From Cytophagaceae bacterium UBA7467 (lineage in GTDB: Bacteria; Bacteroidota; Bacteroidia; Cytophagales; Spirosomataceae), in assembly GCA_002479785.1 (NCBI GenBank), contig DLPD01000013.1, forward strand, positions 50,915 to 114,914: a stretch of 64,000 bases of DNA, read 5' to 3'. Below the pieces are notes generated by a model. That model ran no database searches. It was given only the letters and a program-made list of their open reading frames with translations, and was not told the DNA's origin. Below, in pieces: positions 54,156 through 61,894 of this stretch (position 1 is its first letter; every line of letters begins with the position of its first letter). Both the position numbers and the translations under genes were made by a program.

Positions 54156-54929
54156 ATTTTTTAGGTAGTTTTTACCCCCTAAACCTCTCATTTGGCGTTG
54201 AATGGCAGATGTTCGTTTGCGTACATAAGCCGATGGATGCTCAATGGAAAAACGATTTGGGCTTGGTAAAACCGCTGCAATTCGAGCCGCCTCTGAGGCT
54301 GAAATCTCGGCACCGCGGTGACCATAATATTGTCTGCAAGCCGCTTCCACCCCAAAAGTCATGGGCCCTGTCTCTGCCACATTCAAATACACTTCTAATA
54401 TTCGTTCTTTGCCCCAAATAAGCTCAATTAAGAACGTAAAGTACACTTCTAAGCCTTTTCTAATATAGCTTCTTCCTTGCCAAAGAAAGACGTTTTTAGC
54501 TACCTGCTGTGAAATGGTGCTCGCTCCACGTATTTTTTTACCCTTCATATTGTGTTTTACGGCACCCCACATCGCATCAAAATCAAATCCATGGTGATCT
54601 GGGAAGGCCTGGTCTTCTGAGGCCACTACTGCAATGGCTACGTTTTTATCTAAATCCTTATAAGGAGTCCATTGGCTATGAATCTTAGCTGGTTTTCCCT
54701 CTAATAGGGCATCGATTTTTCGAGAGGCCATAGTAGGCGTGAAATAGACAGGGAAGAATTTGAAAAATACGACCGTAAAAAGGCTACATATCCATAAGTA
54801 GAGGAAGAAGAATCCGATTTTTTTTAACCAAGATCGTCTTTTAGGGCTTTTTTTCGTTAAGCGTTCAAATTTATTCCCTCGGTTAGAAGGAATCGGTGTT
54901 TTCTTGTCGTATTCTATTCGCTTCGCCAT
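54147..54929 (-). CDS. mtgA: Monofunctional biosynthetic peptidoglycan transglycosylase
   Basis: GT51 enzyme polymerising lipid II into glycan strands, 260 residues. A basic N-terminus precedes one membrane helix (about 36-60, IGFFFLYLWICSLFTVVFF). Conserved motifs: VASEDQAFPDHHGFD with the catalytic glutamate, GASTISQQVAKNVFL, and KERILEVYLNVAETG. It lacks a transpeptidase domain. It lies downstream of hemW with a 21-nt gap. Confidence 0.95.
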   Translation of the reverse strand: MAKRIEYDKKTPIPSNRGNKFERLTKKSPKRRSWLKKIGFFFLYLWICSLFTVVFFKFFPVYFTPTMASRKIDALLEGKPAKIHSQWTPYKDLDKNVAIAVVASEDQAFPDHHGFDFDAMWGAVKHNMKGKKIRGASTISQQVAKNVFLWQGRSYIRKGLEVYFTFLIELIWGKERILEVYLNVAETGPMTFGVEAACRQYYGHRGAEISASEAARIAAVLPSPNRFSIEHPSAYVRKRTSAIQRQMRGLGGKNYLKNLQ

Positions 54930-54950
54930 AAATTTAACTGAATAAAGGCC

Positions 54951-56066
54951 TTAAACCACAAATATATCACTGCTTAATCGATCTGCAATTAATTTACCTT
55001 CGCCTTCTAGTATTAAACTGTCATTTTCAATTCGAGCGAAACCTTGAGAAACCCAGATCTGAAATTCTTTTTCAGGATACGGATGCCCCATTTTTTCAAA
55101 GCTCTCTCGTACATAATTCAGGTCAATTCCCCATTTTGTTCGCAAGCGGACCATTAGGTATTCATTAAGTTGATCTGCTGGGCTAAGTGCTTCTTTTTCT
55201 GCTAATGCGAGACCTGAGGCAATGTATTTGGCATTATTTGATACGTTCCATTGCCTGGAATGACCATTAAAGCTGTGTGCTGAGGGTCCAACGCCTAAGT
55301 AGGGTTCTTGCTGCCAATAACTCGTATTATGTGCGGAATAATGGCCCTCCATTGCAAAATTAGAGGTTTCATAACCCTCGTACCCTTTGGATTCTAAATA
55401 AGTACGGACTAGGTTAAAGGCATTTGCCATCGCAGAATCCGGTATTTCAAGGAATGTTCCTTTCTTTTTTTGAACGCCAAAAACTGTTTTAGGCTCCACC
55501 GTTAAACTGTAAGCTGAAATGTGTTGGACTCCTAGCGTAGTAGCCTTTTCTAGGTCGTCTGTTAAATCTGCTTCAGAGTTGCCTGGAATGCCATAAATCA
55601 GATCGATGCTGATATGGGTAATTCCAGCATTTTGGGCATTGCGAATCGCCTGAATCGAATCGGATGAGTTATGGTTTCGATTCATCAATAGTAGGTTTTT
55701 CTCTTGGAAGGATTGAATACCTATGCTGAGGCGATTGATTCCTTTAGAGGCTATCATCTTGCAATATTCGGATGTTAAATCCTCTGGGTTCGCCTCTAAG
55801 GTAATCTCAGCGTCGCTGGCCACCGGATGAATGCGGCGAATGATATTGAAAATGGTATCTAATTCCGTATCGGATAAAAGAGAAGGAGTACCTCCCCCAA
55901 AATAGATTGTTTGCAGTATATCACCCCCTAAATAGTCTTTTTGTGCCACTATTTCACGGCATATTGCTTGAATCATTTCTTCTTTTCGGCTCGTGTTCGT
56001 CGAAAAATGGAAGTCGCAATAATGACAGGCTTGCCTACAAAAAGGGATATGGAGGTAGAGGTGCAC
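54951..56066 (-). CDS. hemW: Radical SAM heme chaperone HemW (coproporphyrinogen oxidase-like)
   Basis: A 371-residue radical SAM protein with the cluster motif HIPFCRQACHYCDF (Cys 10, 14, 17), TIYFGGGTPSLLS and ISIDLIYGIPGN. HemW proteins carry heme to acceptors; the HemN-specific C-terminal features are missing, so HemW is preferred over an oxygen-independent oxidase. The start is GTG at 56066, which gives the usual short N-terminus. It lies 4 nt after the M16 gene. Confidence 0.9.
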   Translation of the reverse strand: MHLYLHIPFCRQACHYCDFHFSTNTSRKEEMIQAICREIVAQKDYLGGDILQTIYFGGGTPSLLSDTELDTIFNIIRRIHPVASDAEITLEANPEDLTSEYCKMIASKGINRLSIGIQSFQEKNLLLMNRNHNSSDSIQAIRNAQNAGITHISIDLIYGIPGNSEADLTDDLEKATTLGVQHISAYSLTVEPKTVFGVQKKKGTFLEIPDSAMANAFNLVRTYLESKGYEGYETSNFAMEGHYSAHNTSYWQQEPYLGVGPSAHSFNGHSRQWNVSNNAKYIASGLALAEKEALSPADQLNEYLMVRLRTKWGIDLNYVRESFEKMGHPYPEKEFQIWVSQGFARIENDSLILEGEGKLIADRLSSDIFVV

Positions 56067-56070
56067 TGAA

Positions 56071-57300
56071 TTAAGGTTCGAAAATCAAACAACTCAAGGA
56101 AGCTGGATCTAGCATTTCTTTCGCAAGCGATTGAATGTGAGCGCTATCAATTAGGTCAATTTGTTCGAAAATTTCGTCCAAACTCTCAATTTTCTCTCGA
56201 TCCAAGAGGTTTTTAGCCATCATTAACATGAAATTGAGGTTTCCCTCTTCTGCCATCGCTAATTGACCTTTTAATTGACTTTTAATTTTCTTCAATTGAG
56301 GAGCTGTTAATTCCCTTTCTTGCAATTTGGCAAATTCTTTATGAATCAATTTCAGCGATTTATTCACTTGATTAGGCTCGGTGCCAAAATAAATGGCCCA
56401 ATAACCGGAGTCTAAAAACGAAGTTAAACTGGCTTCGATTGAATATACAAGTCCGTGTCGTTCTCGAACGGATACATTCAGTAAAGAATTCATTCCCGGC
56501 CCACCTAACAGATTCACCAGAAGGAAGAACGCCAGTCGATTCGGGTTTTCAATGGCAAAAGATTGGCGTCCTAATGCGACATGGGACTGAGTAATGCCTC
56601 TTTTGATGACTTTCGTCTGAGGAATCATCGGTGAAGGAGCCATACGTTTTACGATTTGCCTCTTCACTTTAATGGATCCTAAATGCTTTTCAGCCCAAGC
56701 AAAAACTTTGGCTGGATTTAATTTTCCGATGGAAGAAAAGACAATACGGGAAGTGTCTAAGTTGCGTTCTATGAAGGATTCGAGGTCCCTTTTTTGGAAA
56801 GCCTGCACCGTCTCTGTTGTCCCTAAAATATTTACACCTAGTGGATGATTAGGGAATATTAATTCATCAAAATCATCCTGAATAGCTTCCTCTGGAGCGT
56901 CATAGTACATTGACATCTCTTCTAAAATGACTGAACGCTCTTTTTCTAATTCTTTCTCTGGAAATACGGATTCGAACGTTATGTCAGTTAATAGTTCTAA
57001 GGCCCGTTCGAAATAGGGGCTTAAAATGGAGGCGTGGAAACAGATTTTTTCTTTGGTCGTATACGCATTCAACTCCCCACCATATACTTCGAGGCGGTTA
57101 ATAATCTGCATATTGTTTTTTTTCTTCGTCCCTTTGAATGCCATATGCTCCCAAAAGTGCGCTAAACCCTCTTCTCCTGCTAATTCATCCCGACTACCAA
57201 TGTCTAACATGATCCCTAAATGCGAAATCTCAGTGTGAAGCACTTGTCTGTGCACCACCGTGATTCCGTTAGAGAGGGTATGCAGGTGAATGGAATTCAT
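56071..57300 (-). CDS. M16-family metallopeptidase, single-lobe
   Basis: A 409-residue peptidase with the zinc motif HFWEHMAFKG near residue 48 and the distal glutamate in KERSVILEEMSMYYD. No signal peptide is visible. It resembles the mitochondrial processing peptidase/PqqL-like group and equals one half of the fused 942-residue protein at 33.9-36.7 kb. It probably works as a dimer in the cytoplasm. It heads the hemW-mtgA run. Confidence 0.92.
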   Translation of the reverse strand: MNSIHLHTLSNGITVVHRQVLHTEISHLGIMLDIGSRDELAGEEGLAHFWEHMAFKGTKKKNNMQIINRLEVYGGELNAYTTKEKICFHASILSPYFERALELLTDITFESVFPEKELEKERSVILEEMSMYYDAPEEAIQDDFDELIFPNHPLGVNILGTTETVQAFQKRDLESFIERNLDTSRIVFSSIGKLNPAKVFAWAEKHLGSIKVKRQIVKRMAPSPMIPQTKVIKRGITQSHVALGRQSFAIENPNRLAFFLLVNLLGGPGMNSLLNVSVRERHGLVYSIEASLTSFLDSGYWAIYFGTEPNQVNKSLKLIHKEFAKLQERELTAPQLKKIKSQLKGQLAMAEEGNLNFMLMMAKNLLDREKIESLDEIFEQIDLIDSAHIQSLAKEMLDPASLSCLIFEP

Positions 57301-57326
57301 AAATGGGGTTTTGGTGAAAAATGTCT

Positions 57327-57334
57327 CAAAAATA
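57327..57334 (-). promoter_or_regulatory. Predicted -7 box for M16-hemW-mtgA
   Basis: TATTTTTG on the minus strand, perfect, 26 nt upstream of the ATG. A near -7 box TAATTTTA for the divergent GT9 gene lies 2 nt away (57337-57344), so the two promoters almost share their cores. Confidence 0.5.
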
Positions 57335-57368
57335 AGTAATTTTATGGCTAATCGCTTCCTTTTCTTCT

Positions 57369-58367
57369 ATGAATCCAGTGTCCAAGGTGTTAATTATTCA
57401 GACCGCTTTCCTCGGGGATGCGGTTTTAATCACCTCATTATTGGAAAAAATTAGAACTGAATCCCCTGAAACGGCCATTCATCTGTTAGTTCGAAAGGGG
57501 AATGAGTCAATTTTTCAGGCTTATACACATGCTTGTTTGGAGCGTGTTTGGACCTATGATAAGTCCAATAAACGGGCTTCTTGGCTTGATTTACGTGCAA
57601 ATTTGAAGCAAGAATCCTTCGATAAAGTCTTTGTGGTTCAGCGATTCTTCGGGATGGGTTTATTGAGTCTGATGATAGGGGCGAAGCAGGTTTTTGGCTT
57701 TGCTAAAAACCCGCTATCCTGGTTTTTTACGAAGTCCTATTCACATCCATTTGGGAATGGTATCCATGAAGTGGAGCGCAATACCGCCTTGTTAAGTGAT
57801 TGGTTAGGGGATAAGGTGTACAAACCTTTTTTGAATCCAGCACAGGTTTCAGCTCCAGCAAAAAATTACATCTGCATTTCTCCTGGCAGTGTGTGGGAGA
57901 CGAAACGATTGCCCATCCAGAAATGGATCGATTTTATCCATTTATTGCCTCGTGATCAAGCGATAGTGTTGATGGGGTCGCCTACTGAAAAGCATTTATC
58001 GGATGAAATTGAGCAAGCTTGTTCCGGCTGGCCTATTTTTAATGAAACGGGGAAACATCCGCTCTTAGCTTCCACGTCCATTTTTGCCCAAAGCAAAGTG
58101 AATTTTGTGAATGATTCCGGTCCCATGCACCTATCTTCTGCGGTGAATGTGCCCACGGTTGCGCTATTTTGCTCTACAATTCCAGATTTTGGATTTGGCC
58201 CTTTAGCGGATCAAAGTCAAATTATTGAGGTCTCAGAAAAATTAGATTGTCGTCCTTGTGGAGATCATGGCAAGAAAAATTGCCCGCTAGGTCATTATGC
58301 TTGCGGAAATCAAATCTCCACCCAAAAAATGGTATTGGCTTACGAAGCTCTCGAAGCAAGTAAGTAA
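57369..58367 (+). CDS. Glycosyltransferase family 9 (heptosyltransferase-like)
   Basis: A 332-residue GT-B enzyme with the GT9 opening VLIIQTAFLGDAVLIT, the ISPGSVWETKRLP nucleotide-binding motif and VNDSGPMHLSSAVNVPTVALF. Such enzymes add heptose to the LPS inner core from ADP-heptose. Together with kdsB and rfbC it supports LPS synthesis. Its 3' end overlaps pyrB by 28 nt on the opposite strand, the longest convergent overlap here. Confidence 0.92.
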   Translation: MNPVSKVLIIQTAFLGDAVLITSLLEKIRTESPETAIHLLVRKGNESIFQAYTHACLERVWTYDKSNKRASWLDLRANLKQESFDKVFVVQRFFGMGLLSLMIGAKQVFGFAKNPLSWFFTKSYSHPFGNGIHEVERNTALLSDWLGDKVYKPFLNPAQVSAPAKNYICISPGSVWETKRLPIQKWIDFIHLLPRDQAIVLMGSPTEKHLSDEIEQACSGWPIFNETGKHPLLASTSIFAQSKVNFVNDSGPMHLSSAVNVPTVALFCSTIPDFGFGPLADQSQIIEVSEKLDCRPCGDHGKKNCPLGHYACGNQISTQKMVLAYEALEASK

Positions 58368-59260
58368 AGTACAGCCATTCTTACGGCCACTCCATTTTCT
58401 ACTTGATCCAGGATAATAGAATGTGGCGAATCTGCTGCATCAGAGCTTAATTCCACTCCGCGGTTAATAGGTCCCGGGTGCATTAAAACAATCTCTTTCG
58501 GTAATTCCTCCAGCATCGCGCGGTTGATACCAAAGAATTGCGAGTATTCTCGAAGACTGGGGAAGTACTTGATTTGTTGTCTCTCTAATTGGATGCGCAA
58601 TACGTTTGCGGCATCACACCAGGCTAGGGTGCTCTTTACATCGTGAGAGACCTCTACACCTAAACTTTGTATGTGCTTGGGAATTAGGGTGCTAGGCCCA
58701 CAAAGGCGCACTTCCGCTCCTTGTTTTTTCAAGGCGTAAATATTAGATAGGGCCACGCGTGAGTGCAAAATATCGCCAATAATAGCGATCTTTTTGCCCG
58801 CTAAATCACCTAATTTTTCTTGTAGAGAAAAAGTGTCTAATAGGGCTTGCGTAGGGTGTTCGTGCGTTCCATCTCCCGCATTGACGATATTAGCTTTTAT
58901 GTGTTTCGCTAGATAATGAGGCGCACCTGGACTAGCATGGCGCATCACGATCATATCGACTTTCATCGCTAGGATATTGTTTACCGTATCCAATAAGGTT
59001 TCACCTTTTTTAACTGAACTACCTGAGGCGGAGAAGTTAATTGTGTCTGCTGAGAGTCTTTTTTCGGCTAATTCAAAGGATAATCGAGTACGAGTGGAAT
59101 TTTCAAAAAAGATGTTGGCAATCGTCACATCGCGTAGAGAAGGAACTTTTTTAATGGGTCTGTTCAAAACCTCTTTAAATTCTCTGGCCGTTTTAACAAT
59201 CAATTGAATGGATTCTTCATCCAAATCTTTGATTCCTAATAAGTGTGGCGACTTTAACAT
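58340..59260 (-). CDS. pyrB: Aspartate carbamoyltransferase catalytic subunit
   Basis: Second step of pyrimidine synthesis, 306 residues. The carbamoyl-phosphate site NSTRTRLSFELAEKRL is near residue 55, with HPTQALLDTF and VLMHPGPINRGVEL downstream. No pyrI is adjacent, so it is the unregulated or PyrR-linked type. It lies 2 nt after pyrR. Confidence 0.97.
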   Translation of the reverse strand: MLKSPHLLGIKDLDEESIQLIVKTAREFKEVLNRPIKKVPSLRDVTIANIFFENSTRTRLSFELAEKRLSADTINFSASGSSVKKGETLLDTVNNILAMKVDMIVMRHASPGAPHYLAKHIKANIVNAGDGTHEHPTQALLDTFSLQEKLGDLAGKKIAIIGDILHSRVALSNIYALKKQGAEVRLCGPSTLIPKHIQSLGVEVSHDVKSTLAWCDAANVLRIQLERQQIKYFPSLREYSQFFGINRAMLEELPKEIVLMHPGPINRGVELSSDAADSPHSIILDQVENGVAVRMAVLYLLASRAS

Positions 59261-59262
59261 AG

Positions 59263-59805
59263 TTATTCAGGTTGAGGAATTAACCAAATTCTGTCCGCTT
59301 CGTGGCCTTGTTCTGTCCACTCTACGAGTACTTTTTCGGTGGGTAAGGTATTAACACTTTTACCCACGTAATCTGCGTTAATCGGTAAATCTCGATTATA
59401 TATACGGTCGATTAAGACACATAATTCCACTTTAGCCGGTCTCCCGAAACTATTCATCGCATCCAAAGCTGCCCTTACCATTCGGCCAGTGGCTAATACA
59501 TCATCTACTAAGATGACACGCTTGTTTTCGATTAAAAAGGGTACATCGGTTGAATTAGGCGATACAGTTTCCCTCCGGCGGTAGTCGTCACGGAAGAAGG
59601 TGGCGTCTATTTTTCCTACACTTGGGGCAATTTCGAGGTGTTTACTTAATTCTTTCGCGATACGATCTGCAAAGAAAATTCCGCGTGGCTGTAAGCCTAG
59701 AATAACGGTTTCAACATCCTTGATTTGATTTTCAATGAGCTCTTGACACAACCGAGAGATGGTTATTTCGAGTAATGGGCTTGATAAAATCAGCTTGCGA
59801 GTCAT
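59263..59805 (-). CDS. pyrR: PyrR (uracil phosphoribosyltransferase / pyr regulator family)
   Basis: A 180-residue type I phosphoribosyltransferase with the PRPP motif VILVDDVLATGRMVRAAL and IDATFFRDDYRRRE, as in PyrR. In Bacillus, PyrR binds pyr mRNA leaders with UMP and also has uracil PRTase activity. Here the pyrR-pyrB leader is predicted to be about 2 nt, leaving no room for an attenuator upstream, so regulation by this mechanism at this locus is doubtful. Confidence 0.93.
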   Translation of the reverse strand: MTRKLILSSPLLEITISRLCQELIENQIKDVETVILGLQPRGIFFADRIAKELSKHLEIAPSVGKIDATFFRDDYRRRETVSPNSTDVPFLIENKRVILVDDVLATGRMVRAALDAMNSFGRPAKVELCVLIDRIYNRDLPINADYVGKSVNTLPTEKVLVEWTEQGHEADRIWLIPQPE

Positions 59806-59810
59806 TGATG

Positions 59811-59818
59811 CAAAGATA
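59811..59818 (-). promoter_or_regulatory. Predicted -7 box for pyrR-pyrB
   Basis: TATCTTTG on the minus strand, perfect TAnnTTTG, 5 nt before the pyrR ATG. The predicted leader is about 2 nt. No -33 match at 19 nt. Confidence 0.5.
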
Positions 59819-59830
59819 TCAAAATTTTAA

Positions 59831-60370
59831 TTAAAAAATCGGATGATTCGGGTCAAAATCGGGTAGAATTTGGTCCTTTTCAGAGACAATGGGATTTTCA
59901 ATGCCCCATTCAATCCCTAATTGAGGATCATTCCAACGGATGCCCGATTCCGCTTCTTTGTTCCAAAAATTCGTGCATTTGTACACAAATATGGTCTCTT
60001 CTAGTGCGATAAATCCATGGGCGAAACCGATGGGTACATAGAGCATATTGCCTTTATCTGCATCCAAAACAAATTTTTCATGCTGCCCGAAGGTAGGAGA
60101 GTCTTTGCGTAAATCCACTACCACGTCCAATGCTTTCCCCGTCATGACACGGACTAATTTTCCTTGACCGTTCGGATTATGTTGAAAATGCAAACCGCGC
60201 AAAACGCCTTTAGTAGAAAAGGAAAAGTTGTCTTGCACAAAATCCTCTGGAATTCCATTCGCCGCAAATCGCTTTTGGTTGTAGGATTCATAGAAAAATC
60301 CACGTTCGTCGTGAAATTTTGTCGGTATGCACTCGATAACTCCGGATAAACGCTGTGTAATGAATTCCAT
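59831..60370 (-). CDS. rfbC: dTDP-4-dehydrorhamnose 3,5-epimerase
   Basis: Third step of dTDP-L-rhamnose synthesis, 179 residues. The cupin core has RGLHFQHNPNGQGKLVRV with the catalytic histidine, the family segment DVVVDLRKDSPTFGQ, and FAHGFIALEE. Other rfb genes (A, B, D) are not adjacent. The promoter upstream is a perfect TTTG-N19-TAATTTTG. It is followed 25 nt later by pyrR, which has its own -7 box. Confidence 0.95.
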   Translation of the reverse strand: MEFITQRLSGVIECIPTKFHDERGFFYESYNQKRFAANGIPEDFVQDNFSFSTKGVLRGLHFQHNPNGQGKLVRVMTGKALDVVVDLRKDSPTFGQHEKFVLDADKGNMLYVPIGFAHGFIALEETIFVYKCTNFWNKEAESGIRWNDPQLGIEWGIENPIVSEKDQILPDFDPNHPIF

Positions 60371-60407
60371 TTGTTGGTTTTTGGCAGGGAAAGGGATAGA
60401 TTTGTGG

Positions 60408-60438
60408 CAAAATTAATCCAATTTAGGCTTATTCCAAA
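60408..60438 (-). promoter_or_regulatory. rfbC promoter with -33 and -7 elements
   Basis: Minus strand: TTTG (60438-60435), 19 nt, TAATTTTG (60415-60408). Both perfect. Leader about 34 nt. Confidence 0.75.
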
Positions 60439-60458
60439 GGCCATTTTCCTTCCATCTT

Positions 60459-61283
60459 ATGAATTCAGCGGAATTAGTTAAGCAGATTGAGCAAAAGAGA
60501 TCCTTTTTATGCGTCGGTTTAGACACAGATATCACGTTGATCCCAAGCCGTTTTAAGACTGAAAAAGATCCCATTTTTGCTTTCAATAAAGCGGTCATTG
60601 ATGCAACCTTGCCCTATACCGTAGCCTACAAACCCAATATTGCTTTTTACGAGGCTTTAGGACCGGCTGGTTGGGAAAGTTTACAGAAGACGATGGAATA
60701 TATGCCTAAGGACGTGTTTTCCATTGCAGATGCGAAGCGTGGAGACATTGGAAATACCGCTACGAAATATGCCCAAACCTTTTTTGACCCTTCACGAGCC
60801 GGACTCGATTTCGATTCAGTAACTGTAGCGCCTTACATGGGGGAGGATTCCGTTAGTCCTTTCTTGGAATTTGAAGATAAATGGGTGATTTTGCTAGCAT
60901 TAACCTCTAATCCGGGTAGTAACGATTTTCAACAACTGAAAGACTCAAACGGGATACCTTTCTACGAACAAGTAATGCGTAAATCCATGGAATGGGGGAA
61001 TTCAGATCAATTAATGTTTGTAGTAGGTGCAACGAGAACTGATTATATCGCCAAAGTGCGTGAAATCGCACCTGATAATTTCTTTTTGGTTCCCGGTGTA
61101 GGAGCCCAAGGAGGAAGTTTGTCTGAAGTGGCGAAATTTGGAATGAATAACCAAGTTGGATTATTAGTCAATTCCTCCCGCGGCATAATCTATGCAGGGG
61201 ATGATACGGCTGTTTCTGCGGCTAGAGAGGCGAAAAAAGTGCAAGAAGAAATGAATCTACTACTAGATCAATATTATATGTAA
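60459..61283 (+). CDS. pyrF: Orotidine 5'-phosphate decarboxylase (type 2)
   Basis: Last step of UMP synthesis, 274 residues. The type 2 pattern is [14 protein letters not shown], the catalytic [11 protein letters not shown] near residue 88, and the [13 protein letters not shown] phosphate-binding loop. It lies close to pyrR-pyrB but is divergent from rfbC, so it is transcribed separately. The next gene begins 1 nt after its stop. Confidence 0.97.
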   Translation: MNSAELVKQIEQKRSFLCVGLDTDITLIPSRFKTEKDPIFAFNKAVIDATLPYTVAYKPNIAFYEALGPAGWESLQKTMEYMPKDVFSIADAKRGDIGNTATKYAQTFFDPSRAGLDFDSVTVAPYMGEDSVSPFLEFEDKWVILLALTSNPGSNDFQQLKDSNGIPFYEQVMRKSMEWGNSDQLMFVVGATRTDYIAKVREIAPDNFFLVPGVGAQGGSLSEVAKFGMNNQVGLLVNSSRGIIYAGDDTAVSAAREAKKVQEEMNLLLDQYYM

Positions 61284-61284
61284 A

Positions 61285-61692
61285 ATGGAATTAAGCATCG
61301 GTACTCCTGCCTTATTGTTCTCAACAGTTTCTTTGTTGATGATTGCCTTTACGAATCGATTTATGTCGATGGCTTCCTTGATTCGTGGATTGCATGAAAA
61401 GTTTCAGCAGAATCCAGACGACGCCATTCGAATGCAAATTGATAACCTGCGTTTACGGATGAAATTGATACAGCGGATGCAAATCATAGCGATAATTAGC
61501 TTGATTTTGAGTGTGGTCTGTATGTTTCTTCTGTTCATGAATGAACAATTAGTTGCCCGTTGGTTTTTTGGGATTGGATTAGTGGGAATGAGTATTTCAC
61601 TTGCTCTAAGTGCCTGGGAAATAACAATTTCTACTAAAGCTCTCGAGGTGGAACTTTCCGATATGGAAGAAATCATAAATAAGAGGAAATAA
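61285..61692 (+). CDS. DUF2721 membrane protein
   Basis: A 135-residue protein with the DUF2721 opening TPALLFSTVSLLMIAFTNRF and about three hydrophobic segments (about 6-26, 66-90, 96-115), separated by a basic stretch with coiled-coil character. No function is known. It is coupled to pyrF by a 1-nt gap, which is likely a placement effect rather than a pathway link. Confidence 0.85.
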   Translation: MELSIGTPALLFSTVSLLMIAFTNRFMSMASLIRGLHEKFQQNPDDAIRMQIDNLRLRMKLIQRMQIIAIISLILSVVCMFLLFMNEQLVARWFFGIGLVGMSISLALSAWEITISTKALEVELSDMEEIINKRK

Positions 61693-61756
61693 TGCTATTT
61701 TTTATCTGAATAGTAAAAAAATGTATTCAAATATTTTCCGCCTATAAATTATTTAC

Positions 61757-61764
61757 TATTTTTG
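61757..61764 (+). promoter_or_regulatory. Predicted -7 box of a possible small RNA
   Basis: TATTTTTG, perfect TAnnTTTG. TTTT, not TTTG, is found at 19 nt upstream. No ATG-initiated gene follows on this strand before the convergent glgB. Confidence 0.4.
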
Positions 61765-61767
61765 TGT

Positions 61768-61878
61768 GCAATAATTACATTTCATACAAACGAAGATTTT
61801 GAATGACTTAGGTCATAAAAAATACTACTTAGGCGGATTGAATAAAGGCTCGGAATTTTTCTGAGTCTTTATTGTTTT
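61768..61878 (+). ncRNA. Candidate small non-coding RNA (about 110 nt)
   Basis: Bounded by the -7 box at 61757-61764 and a 13-bp hairpin (arms 61841-61853 and 61861-61873, two G-U pairs) with a weak T-run. Inside is the small palindrome ATGAC-TTAG-GTCAT. No ATG frame longer than two codons exists; a TTG could open a 21-residue frame. I do not recognise a known RNA family. The hairpin could also be the glgB terminator. Confidence 0.35.
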
Positions 61879-61894
61879 CAGCCTTTTCGTTTTA

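Noticed and set aside
54128..54421. 97-residue plus-strand ORF over the end of mtgA
   Set aside because: Antisense to the conserved GT51 domain; no protein-like features.
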